From an uncultured Rubritalea sp. (lineage in GTDB: Bacteria > Verrucomicrobiota > Verrucomicrobiia > Verrucomicrobiales > Akkermansiaceae), in NCBI GenBank assembly GCA_937951395.1, contig CALFBV010000114.1, forward strand, positions 1 through 9,272: a DNA stretch of 9,272 nucleotides, read 5' to 3'. Under the pieces are notes generated by a model. It did no database searches, was not told the origin of the DNA, and saw only the letters and a program-made list of their open reading frames with translations. Made by a program: the position numbers and the translations under genes. Below, in pieces: positions 1 to 7,460 of the stretch (position 1 is the stretch's first letter; the number at the start of each line of letters is the position of its first letter).

Positions 1-1086
1 TGCAGCTGTTGGCAGATCTCCTTTACTGAGTTTAGTGAGAAGTTTGGCTATGGATTCGTAATCTTTACTTTCTTTGAGGTAAGTTTTTAGAGATGAGAAG
101 CGATCCCTGTCCAGTAAGCGGAGTCGTGCGAAATGCCCCTCCGGACCTAGCTGCTGCGGTGTAGCAGTGAGCAGAAGAACTGCCTCCGTCTCCTTTGAAA
201 TTTTCTCAACCAGAGCATACTCCGGGCTAACTTGTTCCTCGCTCCATTCTAGATGATGCGCTTCATCGACGATGAGCATATCCCACCCGGCTTCGAATGC
301 TTGCTCGGCTCTGTTAGATTGTTCCTTCAGGAAATCAATGCTCGTGATCACTAGCTGGCTATCGAGAAATGGATTCGTAGAGTTGTGTTCTTCAATGGCT
401 TTGCAACGCTTTTCATCAAAGAGGCTGAACATCATGTTAAATCTACGTAATAGCTCTACGAACCACTGATGTACGAGACTCTCTGGAAGAATAATAAGCA
501 CTCTATCCGCACGACCTGTTAGATGCAGCCTATGCATAATCATACAGGCTTCGATCGTCTTCCCTAATCCTACTTCATCAGCCAAAAGCACGCGGGGATG
601 GACTCGCTTAGAGACCTCACTCACGATGGACATTTGATGTGGTATGAGATCTGTGCGGGATCCTATAAACCCTCTAAGAACACTACCCTTAATCTGGCTA
701 TTTCTATAGAGTGACTCCACGCGTAGGCGGAAATTCCTATCATCATCCACAGCTCCGCCCAGCAGGCGATCTTGTGGTTTATTCAGCGACATGCTATCAC
801 TGAGCTCACCTTCCTCTAAGACACGATCTGGGGTCACGTAGACCACTACATCTCCCTGCTGCTTCACCTCTAAGACCTCCAGAGTCTGGTCATCATGCGT
901 GAGAACTTTATCGCCTTTAGAGAAGACTACGCGGCGAAGCGGAGCTGTCTCTACGGCATACATTCTTCTCTGCTCCACTGCTGGGAAAAGAATATCCACC
1001 ACTCCATTTTCGATACTCAGCACCATGCCAAGTCCCATTTCTGGCTCCGAGTCACTGACCCATCTTTGCCCTACTGCTATTTCCAT
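1..1086 (-). CDS. rapA: RNA polymerase-associated SNF2-family ATPase RapA (HepA), N-terminal part, cut by left edge
   Basis: The frame is open from an ATG at 1086 to the window edge: 362 codons, about one third of a protein that has roughly 970 residues in E. coli. RapA binds RNA polymerase and uses ATP to help recycle it. The N-terminus (GQRWVSDSEPEMGLG, residues 6-20) matches the RapA-specific Tudor-like domains, and KPQDRLLGG (103-111) is a RapA hallmark. SNF2 helicase motifs follow: Q-type LIPHQ (147-151), Walker A DEVGLGKT (170-177), LIILPESLVHQW (197-208), Walker B DEAHH (274-278) and motif III LLTATP (305-310). The conserved block HFARLRLLD lies at 318-326. No Shine-Dalgarno precedes the ATG; the leader reads AACTAAACAAAC. 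The gene starts 35 bp after the AsmA-like gene on the same strand, so co-transcription is likely. The assignment as RapA rather than a generic SNF2 protein is secure because of the N-terminal domain. Confidence 0.95.
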   Translation of the reverse strand, partial: MEIAVGQRWVSDSEPEMGLGMVLSIENGVVDILFPAVEQRRMYAVETAPLRRVVFSKGDKVLTHDDQTLEVLEVKQQGDVVVYVTPDRVLEEGELSDSMSLNKPQDRLLGGAVDDDRNFRLRVESLYRNSQIKGSVLRGFIGSRTDLIPHQMSIVSEVSKRVHPRVLLADEVGLGKTIEACMIMHRLHLTGRADRVLIILPESLVHQWFVELLRRFNMMFSLFDEKRCKAIEEHNSTNPFLDSQLVITSIDFLKEQSNRAEQAFEAGWDMLIVDEAHHLEWSEEQVSPEYALVEKISKETEAVLLLTATPQQLGPEGHFARLRLLDRDRFSSLKTYLKESKDYESIAKLLTKLSKGDLPTAA

Positions 1087-1121
1087 GTTTGTTTAGTTGA
1101 ACTTTTGTAATATTAAAACTG

Positions 1122-2747
1122 TTAGAGTCTTAGATTCTGTAGAAAAGGGAGAGGGATTTTGGGTATCTCAGGGATCTCTGGAAGCTCTGGCATGAGTCCA
1201 CCGCCATCTTCTTTTTCTTCATTCTTATTAGGGTCTTCCTTTTTGTTAGATCCTGTTAGGCCTTCGATCACTCCCTTTGCTGTATCCACTCCACCTTCGA
1301 GAATGCCTTTGTTACCTTTGAGTATATCTGTCGCATTATCCATCACCCCTTTACCGCCTTCAAGTAGTTTGCCAACAGTTTCTGGGCTAATCACTTCGCC
1401 TCCCATTGAGAGCGCTCTACGGATCATTTCTTCTCCAGCCGCCATTATTAATCTATCAGAAAGGTCTTCCGTGATATCATCGAAGGTGCCACCTATTTTC
1501 ACCTTCGTCCAAAGGAGCTGATCTTTACCAGGTTTAAACACTCCATTCTTGGCACCAGGGATTTTATCTAGATAGAAAGCGGGCACACCTACATCAAATA
1601 TGCCATCAAGGTTTTCTCCATCGATCTTGAGATTACCTTCTACTTGCAACAGCTCTTTACTCGTTAATTTTATTTTCCGGAGAGTGATTTGATCTTCAAC
1701 CCTCTCAAAGTCACAATCGAACTTCTGGAATTCCAGCGTGCGGTATTTAGGTTCTGCGAGGTAGTACGATACTTTATTAAGAATAGGCAAAGCCTGCAAT
1801 GTTCCCTTTTGAATCTCTAACCAGCCATTTATTCTAGGCGATGTGCCTTCATAGGGCTTGATATTGAACTTACCTCTTACCTTACCAGTTAGATGACGGT
1901 GCCAGCCATTAGGAAAGACATCCTTACATTTCAAACCTGATAATGCTCCCTTCAAATCATAAAGCTGCCTAGCGCGTGGTGAGAGGTCTACCACTCCATT
2001 GAGCATGACAGTCCCGCTCTCAAAAATCTTAAGCTTAGCATCATTAACGTAAATTTCTTCATCAGACTGAACGAGCTCTCCCTGCTCTAGTCTGGCGGTT
2101 TTTAAAAATGAGAACGGCAAATTCACAACGCCACCTTTAATGTCTACCCTGTAGGTATTTTCATCTTTTACTGTTTCTATGTTTACTCCGCTTACTGAGT
2201 ATTTTCCTGAGTCTGAGTGAACCGTTGCATTGAGCTCACTGATCTCGGAATCTAGCAGCTCTACTTCATTGGGCAGCAGACTTTCGATGAATCCTTTTTC
2301 TTTCTTCTCCATTTCGAATCTAACAAAATCTTTACTAAGATCTAACTCGACATCCACTCTATTTACTCGCACATTTTTAAGTCTGAATTTATCTCTTTTG
2401 AAATAATCTAGCTTCACATCTAGCGAGATATCCGAGGCCTCTATTTTACTCACTGCGCCTTCACCTGTCGACTCGAAGCTCTCATTTTCGCCACTCAGAC
2501 CATCCCATTTAAAATCACCAAACTCCCCGACACTGCCAAGCTCGGCACCTACCTGGCTAGAGACGCCTTTCCTGAAGGCATCACTATGAAGAAAGGCGAC
2601 CGCTCTATTGTAGGCAAAAAAACCGCCTGCAATGAGAAGTCCACAGAAGCCTAGAAGGAGCTTCCACCATATTCCTTTTCGACGACTGCTGGATGGCTCT
2701 TTCTTTTGAAGTTTAGTGCTAGTTCTCTTCCTGCGCTTGCGTGACAT
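1122..2747 (-). CDS. Membrane-anchored AsmA-like protein
   Basis: This 541-residue protein has a very basic cytoplasmic N-terminus (1-25), one membrane helix at about 26-46 (IWWKLLLGFCGLLIAGGFFA) and a long beta-strand-rich periplasmic part. The stretch at 305-395 has the pattern of an AsmA/YhdP-type C-terminal region: GWLEIQKGTLQALPILNKVS, then alternating short strands ending in a DGIFDVGVPAF-like strand. AsmA-family proteins are large envelope proteins linked to lipid transport and outer-membrane homeostasis; that role here is inferred from fold resemblance. The tail is unusual: a Gly/Lys amphipathic stretch (458-497), a charged linker (501-514) and a proline-patterned end, PELPEIPEIPKIPLP (520-534). 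An in-frame TAG lies four codons upstream of the ATG, so the start is well bounded, but no Shine-Dalgarno is visible. It is probably the first gene of a unit with rapA. A generic single-pass envelope protein is the alternative. Confidence 0.75.
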   Translation of the reverse strand: MSRKRRKRTSTKLQKKEPSSSRRKGIWWKLLLGFCGLLIAGGFFAYNRAVAFLHSDAFRKGVSSQVGAELGSVGEFGDFKWDGLSGENESFESTGEGAVSKIEASDISLDVKLDYFKRDKFRLKNVRVNRVDVELDLSKDFVRFEMEKKEKGFIESLLPNEVELLDSEISELNATVHSDSGKYSVSGVNIETVKDENTYRVDIKGGVVNLPFSFLKTARLEQGELVQSDEEIYVNDAKLKIFESGTVMLNGVVDLSPRARQLYDLKGALSGLKCKDVFPNGWHRHLTGKVRGKFNIKPYEGTSPRINGWLEIQKGTLQALPILNKVSYYLAEPKYRTLEFQKFDCDFERVEDQITLRKIKLTSKELLQVEGNLKIDGENLDGIFDVGVPAFYLDKIPGAKNGVFKPGKDQLLWTKVKIGGTFDDITEDLSDRLIMAAGEEMIRRALSMGGEVISPETVGKLLEGGKGVMDNATDILKGNKGILEGGVDTAKGVIEGLTGSNKKEDPNKNEEKEDGGGLMPELPEIPEIPKIPLPFLQNLRL

Positions 2748-2804
2748 GGGGATAAACTACTCAATTTCTACTATCTCTCAAGGATTCTTCTCGCCAGAAT
2801 TAAA

Positions 2805-2834
2805 ATTTTACGGTTTTGTAACTATGTACATCAA
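2805..2834 (-). promoter_or_regulatory. Candidate sigma-70-type promoter for the AsmA-like gene and rapA
   Basis: On the minus strand a TTGATG (2834-2829, 4 of 6 to TTGACA) is followed after 18 bp by TAAAAT (2810-2805, 5 of 6 to TATAAT). Transcription would begin near 2798, giving a leader of about 50 nt before the ATG at 2747. The site lies in the 107-bp gap between divergent genes, so it would overlap any promoter of the plus-strand transporter. The call rests on consensus matching only. Confidence 0.35.
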
Positions 2835-2854
2835 ACCACTTATAGCTAAATACG

Positions 2855-4789
2855 ATGCTAGAACTAAAAGACTTCTGTTTCACCATAGACAAGGACGGCG
2901 AGCCACTCAACCTGATCGACCGTGTAAACCTCAAAGTACCCTCGGGGCACTTCATGGCCATCGTCGGCCCTTCTGGCTGCGGTAAAACTACGCTTCTCAA
3001 TACCATTGCGGGGCTCAATGAAATGTCCGAGGGATATATATCATGGAACGGACGCGATCTTGAAGAAGATGGCGACCTAGAACCAGCAGAACTAGGCTAC
3101 GTGCCGCAGTTCTCCATCGCTTATGATGAGCTCACTGTGGATGAATCCATCGAGGCTGTGACTAAGCTCCGCGTGAAGACACGTGATCTGGACGATCTCG
3201 ATCTCCGCATTGATCGTGTACTGGAAGAGACTGGACTCGCCCCTATCGCAGACCGATTGGTAAAAGTTCTCTCTGGTGGCCAGAAGCGCAGATTAGGACT
3301 AGCCATGGAGCTAGTGACTGATCCCACACTCCTCCTCTGTGATGAGGTCACCTCTGGGCTTGATCCACGTTCTGAGAGAGACATTGTGCGCAGGCTGCAT
3401 GATCTTTCACGTAGAGATGGCAGGATCGTTATTTCCGTCACACACTCACTTGCTCACTTAGAACTTTATGATTCTATTCTTGTATTGCATGAAGGTAGAG
3501 TTGCTTATCACGGACCGCCAGCTGGGTTGACGCATTATTTCTCTGTAGAAGATACGGAGGAGATTTACCCACGTCTCGCAAAACAGGACTCCAACAAGTG
3601 GAGAAAATCTTGGGCGAAACATGCTGACCTTTACTATAATAAGATAGAGAAGAACCGCAACAAACTGATCGTAGCTGGCGAACTTAATGTCCCCATAATA
3701 ACTACTCAGCAAAGTAAATTTACCCCTGAACCAAACTCAGCCACCGTCCCTCTAGAGATAGAAGATGAGGACTGGGATGACATTGACGGAGAAGTCTCTG
3801 CGAAAGCTTCTAAACGCAAGAGCCCCAGGAAGAGCAAGTTTAAATCAACTGACTCAGAATCTACTTCCTTAAATGATGAGGATAATGATTACATCATTAG
3901 AGAAGCCGTAGAGCCTGTACATACACCGGATGCATTCAGCCAGTTTTTCACCCTGCTTGCTCGACGTTGGAAAATATTCTTCCGCGACCGCGGTCAAGTT
4001 TTCCTTCAACTCGCCATTATGATTTGTTTCCCGTTGATCGTGATACTCTTTGCTGATCAAGGAAATGAGAATCTATTGAGCTTCTCAGATTCTGGTACAG
4101 ATTTCTCAAAGGAAGGTCTCCAGGCAAGTAAAGCTGTAGGTATTAATAGAGCTAAAGTAGGTGGCGCTGTATCTGGCATCATCATGTTCCAGATGGTACT
4201 CCTAGCACTCATGGGTTCGAACAACGCGGCTAGAGAAATTGCGGGCGAGAGAAAAATCATGGAGAAAGAAAAATTCGGGGGGGTTAGCCCAGTTGCCTAC
4301 CTGATGAGCAAGCTCAGTTTCCTGATCGCTATTATTTTAGTGCAGTCACTCATTATGGGGATATCCGTTGAGGCAGCCTGGAACTTCAAAGGTGCTACAT
4401 CCACTAGCTACGTGGATCACTTCATCTTCCTAGTGATGGTCAATGCAGCGATGACATTTATCTGTCTCGGCATTTCATCCATGATGAAGACGGCGGAAAA
4501 AGCCTCACTCCTCTCAATCTATCTGGTAGGATTCCAGCTCCCACTCTCTGGTGCTGTTCTAGCTTTACCAGAGACTGTGGGCGTGATCACACGTCCATTT
4601 ATCTCAGCGTATTGGGCGTGGGCAGGAAGCCTAAATCATCTCAGCACAGGACACTATGACGCAGTGAAGGACGTCACCGAGACTAAGATTTATCCCTCCG
4701 CAGACTGCATGATCGTCTTAGCAGCACAGATCATCATTGGAATTATTATCACCTACATCGGCATCAGACGTCACCAATGGGATCATTAA
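2855..4789 (+). CDS. ABC half-transporter, fused ATPase and ABC-2 permease (ABCG/White type)
   Basis: This 644-residue protein has its ATPase first and its permease second, the ABCG order. The ATPase carries Walker A GPSGCGKTT (38-46), the Q-loop glutamine at 85 (YVPQ), signature LSGGQ (139-143), Walker B LLLCDE with catalytic E164, D-loop SGLD (167-170) and switch histidine H197, so it should hydrolyse ATP. A hydrophilic linker (about 290-350) leads to the connecting helix FFTLLARRWKIFFRDR and roughly six membrane segments, from about 383-399 to the C-terminus. The block AAREIAGERKIMEKEKFGGVSP, followed by VAYLMSKL, is typical of the family between permease segments 2 and 3. It should work as a dimer in the inner membrane. 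The substrate cannot be read from sequence; lipids or hydrophobic compounds are the common class. No Shine-Dalgarno precedes the ATG, and the gene is followed by its own terminator, so it appears monocistronic. Confidence 0.92.
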   Translation: MLELKDFCFTIDKDGEPLNLIDRVNLKVPSGHFMAIVGPSGCGKTTLLNTIAGLNEMSEGYISWNGRDLEEDGDLEPAELGYVPQFSIAYDELTVDESIEAVTKLRVKTRDLDDLDLRIDRVLEETGLAPIADRLVKVLSGGQKRRLGLAMELVTDPTLLLCDEVTSGLDPRSERDIVRRLHDLSRRDGRIVISVTHSLAHLELYDSILVLHEGRVAYHGPPAGLTHYFSVEDTEEIYPRLAKQDSNKWRKSWAKHADLYYNKIEKNRNKLIVAGELNVPIITTQQSKFTPEPNSATVPLEIEDEDWDDIDGEVSAKASKRKSPRKSKFKSTDSESTSLNDEDNDYIIREAVEPVHTPDAFSQFFTLLARRWKIFFRDRGQVFLQLAIMICFPLIVILFADQGNENLLSFSDSGTDFSKEGLQASKAVGINRAKVGGAVSGIIMFQMVLLALMGSNNAAREIAGERKIMEKEKFGGVSPVAYLMSKLSFLIAIILVQSLIMGISVEAAWNFKGATSTSYVDHFIFLVMVNAAMTFICLGISSMMKTAEKASLLSIYLVGFQLPLSGAVLALPETVGVITRPFISAYWAWAGSLNHLSTGHYDAVKDVTETKIYPSADCMIVLAAQIIIGIIITYIGIRRHQWDH

Positions 4790-4823
4790 TCCGTATGAAA
4801 CAACGGTAAATAGATGAAATTTC

Positions 4824-4857
4824 GCCTTGCTGAATCTCGTTCAGCAAGGCATTTTCT
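4824..4857 (+). terminator. Intrinsic terminator of the ABC transporter gene
   Basis: A perfect 11-bp stem (GCCTTGCTGAA at 4824-4834 pairing with TTCAGCAAGGC at 4840-4850) with a 5-nt loop TCTCG is followed by ATTTTCTT. It lies 34 bp after the transporter stop codon. Confidence 0.88.
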
Positions 4858-4864
4858 TAAAAGA

Positions 4865-4935
4865 TAATATGTATAATGTGTAACCACACACACAAGTAAC
4901 CTTACACTCTGGTAACTTAATCTAAAACTAATCAC
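4865..4935 (+). repeat. 16-nt periodic TAA(C/T) motifs in the leader
   Basis: TAAT or TAAC begins at 4865, 4881, 4897, 4913 and 4929, exactly 16 nt apart each time. The three central copies are GTAAC (G at 4880, 4896, 4912), and the second and third share TAACC followed by ACAC at nearly the same offset. The series starts at the candidate promoter and ends at the ATG. It could be an array of operator half-sites or a feature of the untranslated leader. Short motifs in AT-rich DNA can also align by chance. Confidence 0.4.
4872..4877 (+). promoter_or_regulatory. Candidate -10 box for the 4936-7379 gene pair
   Basis: A perfect TATAAT sits 58 bp before the ATG at 4936, just past the preceding terminator, where a promoter is expected. 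No convincing -35 box lies 16-18 bp upstream, because that space is occupied by the terminator's 3' arm and T-tract. The promoter may be activator-dependent, or the match may be chance in AT-rich sequence. Confidence 0.35.
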
Positions 4936-5334
4936 ATGGCTCGTAGAACACGCAAAAAACAATCAACATCATCAAATCAATTACCTATCATCATTGGCGC
5001 ACTCTGTGCTCTAGGACTGCTAGCCGGCGGCTACTTCATCCTCACTAGAGAGAACAGCCCAACGGCAACTGAACTCAATGCTAAAACCTACATATCCTCG
5101 CCAGGATCTATGCGAGGATCTTCTTTTTCGATCAAAGCAGAGGTAATCAAAAAACTTCATTACGAAGAAGGTGTCAGACAGGTAGTGCATGTGAAATACG
5201 ATAATGAGCCCATTACTATCTTGATCCCTGCTGAGGTAACCGGACCAAATATCAACACTCAGCAGGAATACACTTTTATCGTCAAAGCAAAAAATGACGC
5301 CTGGTTAGTTGCCAAATCTTATACAGACAAGTAG
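4936..5334 (+). CDS. Small membrane-anchored protein with a beta-rich domain, function unknown
   Basis: I do not recognise a family for this 132-residue protein. It has a basic N-terminus (RRTRKK, 3-8), a Ser/Gln-rich spacer, one membrane helix at about 16-37 (PIIIGALCALGLLAGGYFIL) and a domain of about 85 residues predicted to lie outside the inner membrane. That domain alternates short strands (SFSIKAEVIKKL, RQVVHVKYD, ITILIPAEV, EYTFIVKAK, AWLVAKSY). The order resembles a small OB-fold-like barrel, but this is an impression from the pattern, not a detected domain. No Shine-Dalgarno precedes the ATG. The next gene follows after 29 bp on the same strand with no terminator between, so the two are likely co-transcribed and may act together at the envelope. 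Confidence 0.8.
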   Translation: MARRTRKKQSTSSNQLPIIIGALCALGLLAGGYFILTRENSPTATELNAKTYISSPGSMRGSSFSIKAEVIKKLHYEEGVRQVVHVKYDNEPITILIPAEVTGPNINTQQEYTFIVKAKNDAWLVAKSYTDK

Positions 5335-5363
5335 ACTAACTAACAACCTATTTTCTAACCATT

Positions 5364-7379
5364 ATGAAAAAGACACTCATAGCAACACTGGGAATTATAG
5401 CCTCTGGCTCCATCTCACCACTAGTCGCACAGAAACCACCATCTGCACCATCTGCTCCATCATCTGGTGGAGGCAACTCTGGTGGAGACACCGTCATTAG
5501 ACGTGAGAACGAGCAGCAGACATCCACTCACGGGCAAGAAATCCCAATGATTGACCCTACCAACAAGACGATCGATTTTCAGGGCAAGAAATACAGCCTC
5601 ATGGACAACAATCTCGGTGGCCAGTTTGAAGCATATCTCGCGACAGACACACTCTCCTCTCAAGCCGCTGTAGAATACCGCGCAACACTGAGACAGATCC
5701 TAGACTACCTGGCTCCCAACAAAACCAATGGAGCACAGCTCAAAGCAGCCTATGACCTACTCTCAAAGGGCGCTGAGTATCCAGGTGATGGAAATTTATG
5801 TGAATCACTTGGGAATGCTATCTACTCTGCGCAGCTCACGAAAAATCACATTGGCACTAAGAAAGAATTTATTTCCAATCTACTCAAAGAGCAAAAGAAG
5901 CTCATCCACAATATGGGCGTTATCGAAAGTAAACTAGATGTCCAGCCAGCAGGACGTGGCTCTGGCAGCAGTAAAGGAAAAAGTGGAGGTAAGCAGCAGA
6001 CCTCTGCGTCTGGGACGAAATCTATCGACTACCTGATGATGCAGAAGCGCCTCGTGGAAATCACAGCGCTAATCAAGAAGACTGAGACAGAAGGCACCAT
6101 CGACCTAACACAGTCTAAGATACAATACCAAGCAATGATGGTTCAGTTGTTCATTCAACGTAGATTCGAGCACGTAATTATGGCGGCTAGATTTTATAAT
6201 CTCATTTACAAGGACGGCGACACCAAGATGAGACTTAACAAAAACTCAGACACTGAGAAATTTTTCTCTGAAGGCATCGGTGTAGATCCAACTGTAGCGG
6301 GTTTAGATGCGGCTGCGAATGAGGCTATCCGAAAAGTAAATACGCTCATTAGTGCCTTTTATAACAACATAGAGGATGGCCGTATCCACGCCGCCTCTGA
6401 ACGCCTTGTAGAATCATTTGCCATTGGTGAATTTGTGCCAGCTGTCCAGATTGTACCAGCTGAGAAAAAAGAAAAGATCCAACAGTATGTGCAGGATGCT
6501 AATGACATGGTAAAGACTCTCGAGGCGAGAGATCTAGCGCGTGGTGAGGAACTCAATGAAAGCCTTAAGGAGCAAGCTTCTGATTACAATGCTTCAGAAG
6601 CTACATCCTACATAGCAGCTAAGAAGACGGAGTCTAAGAGCTATGCGCGTGATGCTAAGATAGCTCTCTACCAGATGAAAAAATCTCAAAGCACACAAGA
6701 CAGATACAATGAAGAACAACGCTTCAAGACAGCGATGTTTAAATCCACATCCGCATGGCCATCAAATCCCGATCTGGACGCTATCAATAGCCTGATAGAC
6801 AAAATGATCGATGACGGTGTCAAAGGTGAAGATATGCTTCTTGTAGCCAGAAAAGATTTTGACCGCTATGTAGAAACTCAGGCCTGGGCGGCCATCATGA
6901 GTGATAAAAATCTCCCGCGTTTTATCGCGGCGTTTAATCTCTCTAAGGAAGAGCAAGATGCGAAACGTAAAGACCTGCTCATGAAAATCACCTCTGATAA
7001 ATCATCAGTAGTGGCAGCATTAAAAGAGGCTGCAACACTCCACAAACGTGGCTTCTCAGAAGCTGCATGGGAAATCATCGACATCAGACAAAAGGAAGAT
7101 CCAAACGATCTAGAGCTATCGCAAGCCAAAGCACTCTATAGTGGCAAGGCTGCTAAGTTTGCCAATATCATCGCGAAGGCTCAGGAATATGAAAACGAAT
7201 CCTCAACTTCAGCTCAAGCACTGACTTGGTATCTCAAAGCAGAAAGCATCCACCCTGATAGTAAATACGCAGAGGACGGAATCAAGCGCATCATCTCATC
7301 AAAGTTCGATGCAGATGGAGACAGCATAAATCTTAAGAAGAACACATCAGCAGCAGAGAAAGAGGCACAAGAAGAATAG
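5364..7379 (+). CDS. Exported alpha-helical protein with TPR-like C-terminus, function unknown
   Basis: This 671-residue protein is not one I recognise. It begins with a clear signal peptide (KK, hydrophobic core 5-20, likely cleavage after LVA at 22), then a Pro/Ser/Gly-rich linker (23-42). The mature protein is almost entirely helical and highly charged. A second low-complexity linker (about 195-218, Gly/Ser/Lys-rich) separates an N-terminal block (85-190) from a middle block (220-440). The region 553-645 has helix pairs with TPR-like spacing (AATLHKRGFSEAAWEII, ALTWYLKAESIHPDSKYAEDG). It has one cysteine (C146) and no lipobox, so it is probably a soluble periplasmic or secreted protein, perhaps a scaffold. 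No enzyme motif is visible. No Shine-Dalgarno precedes the ATG; the leader contains three TAAC motifs (5337, 5341, 5356), as does that of the upstream partner. Confidence 0.85.
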   Translation: MKKTLIATLGIIASGSISPLVAQKPPSAPSAPSSGGGNSGGDTVIRRENEQQTSTHGQEIPMIDPTNKTIDFQGKKYSLMDNNLGGQFEAYLATDTLSSQAAVEYRATLRQILDYLAPNKTNGAQLKAAYDLLSKGAEYPGDGNLCESLGNAIYSAQLTKNHIGTKKEFISNLLKEQKKLIHNMGVIESKLDVQPAGRGSGSSKGKSGGKQQTSASGTKSIDYLMMQKRLVEITALIKKTETEGTIDLTQSKIQYQAMMVQLFIQRRFEHVIMAARFYNLIYKDGDTKMRLNKNSDTEKFFSEGIGVDPTVAGLDAAANEAIRKVNTLISAFYNNIEDGRIHAASERLVESFAIGEFVPAVQIVPAEKKEKIQQYVQDANDMVKTLEARDLARGEELNESLKEQASDYNASEATSYIAAKKTESKSYARDAKIALYQMKKSQSTQDRYNEEQRFKTAMFKSTSAWPSNPDLDAINSLIDKMIDDGVKGEDMLLVARKDFDRYVETQAWAAIMSDKNLPRFIAAFNLSKEEQDAKRKDLLMKITSDKSSVVAALKEAATLHKRGFSEAAWEIIDIRQKEDPNDLELSQAKALYSGKAAKFANIIAKAQEYENESSTSAQALTWYLKAESIHPDSKYAEDGIKRIISSKFDADGDSINLKKNTSAAEKEAQEE

Positions 7380-7389
7380 TAATTTCAGC

Positions 7390-7439
7390 AGTAGAGACCT
7401 TATCTGATTCTACTACCCGTTTTACCGTTAATTCGGTAA
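7390..7439. terminator. Weak hairpins between convergent genes, possible terminator
   Basis: Two short inverted repeats lie between the ends of the plus-strand gene (7379) and the minus-strand pseudogene (7461). One is AGTAGA/TCTACT (7390-7395 with 7409-7414, 13-nt loop); the other is TTACCG/CGGTAA (7422-7427 with 7434-7439, 6-nt loop). The first is followed by ACCCGTTTT, a poor T-tract, and the second by none. Their position suits termination, but the structures are weak. Confidence 0.22.
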
Positions 7440-7460
7440 TCGCCCCTGCCAACTTTACCA

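Noticed and set aside
1159..1521. 120-codon plus-strand frame opposite the AsmA-like gene
   Set aside because: Its Ser/Pro-rich composition mirrors the Gly/Pro-rich tail on the other strand; no independent evidence of coding.
2816..2846. TTGTAA ... TATAGC as a promoter for the ABC transporter gene
   Set aside because: The spacing is 19 bp and both boxes are weak; the leader would be almost absent. Not strong enough to list.
3121..3441. 106-codon minus-strand frame inside the ABC transporter gene
   Set aside because: It is Ser/Arg-rich shadow coding opposite the conserved signature and Walker B region, with no start signal.
4277..4283. Run of seven G in the ABC transporter gene as a phase-variation tract
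   Set aside because: Seven is short for a contingency tract, and it encodes an ordinary Gly-Gly in a conserved family block. The frame is intact.
4885..4894. CA dinucleotide run before the 4936 gene
   Set aside because: Only about five CA units, too short to call a microsatellite; it is part of one unit of the 16-nt pattern.
2604..5046. Similar N-termini of the AsmA-like protein and the 132-residue protein (basic start, then a helix containing GG[FY]F)
   Set aside because: Common design of single-pass membrane anchors; no similarity beyond the helix, so no evidence of shared origin.
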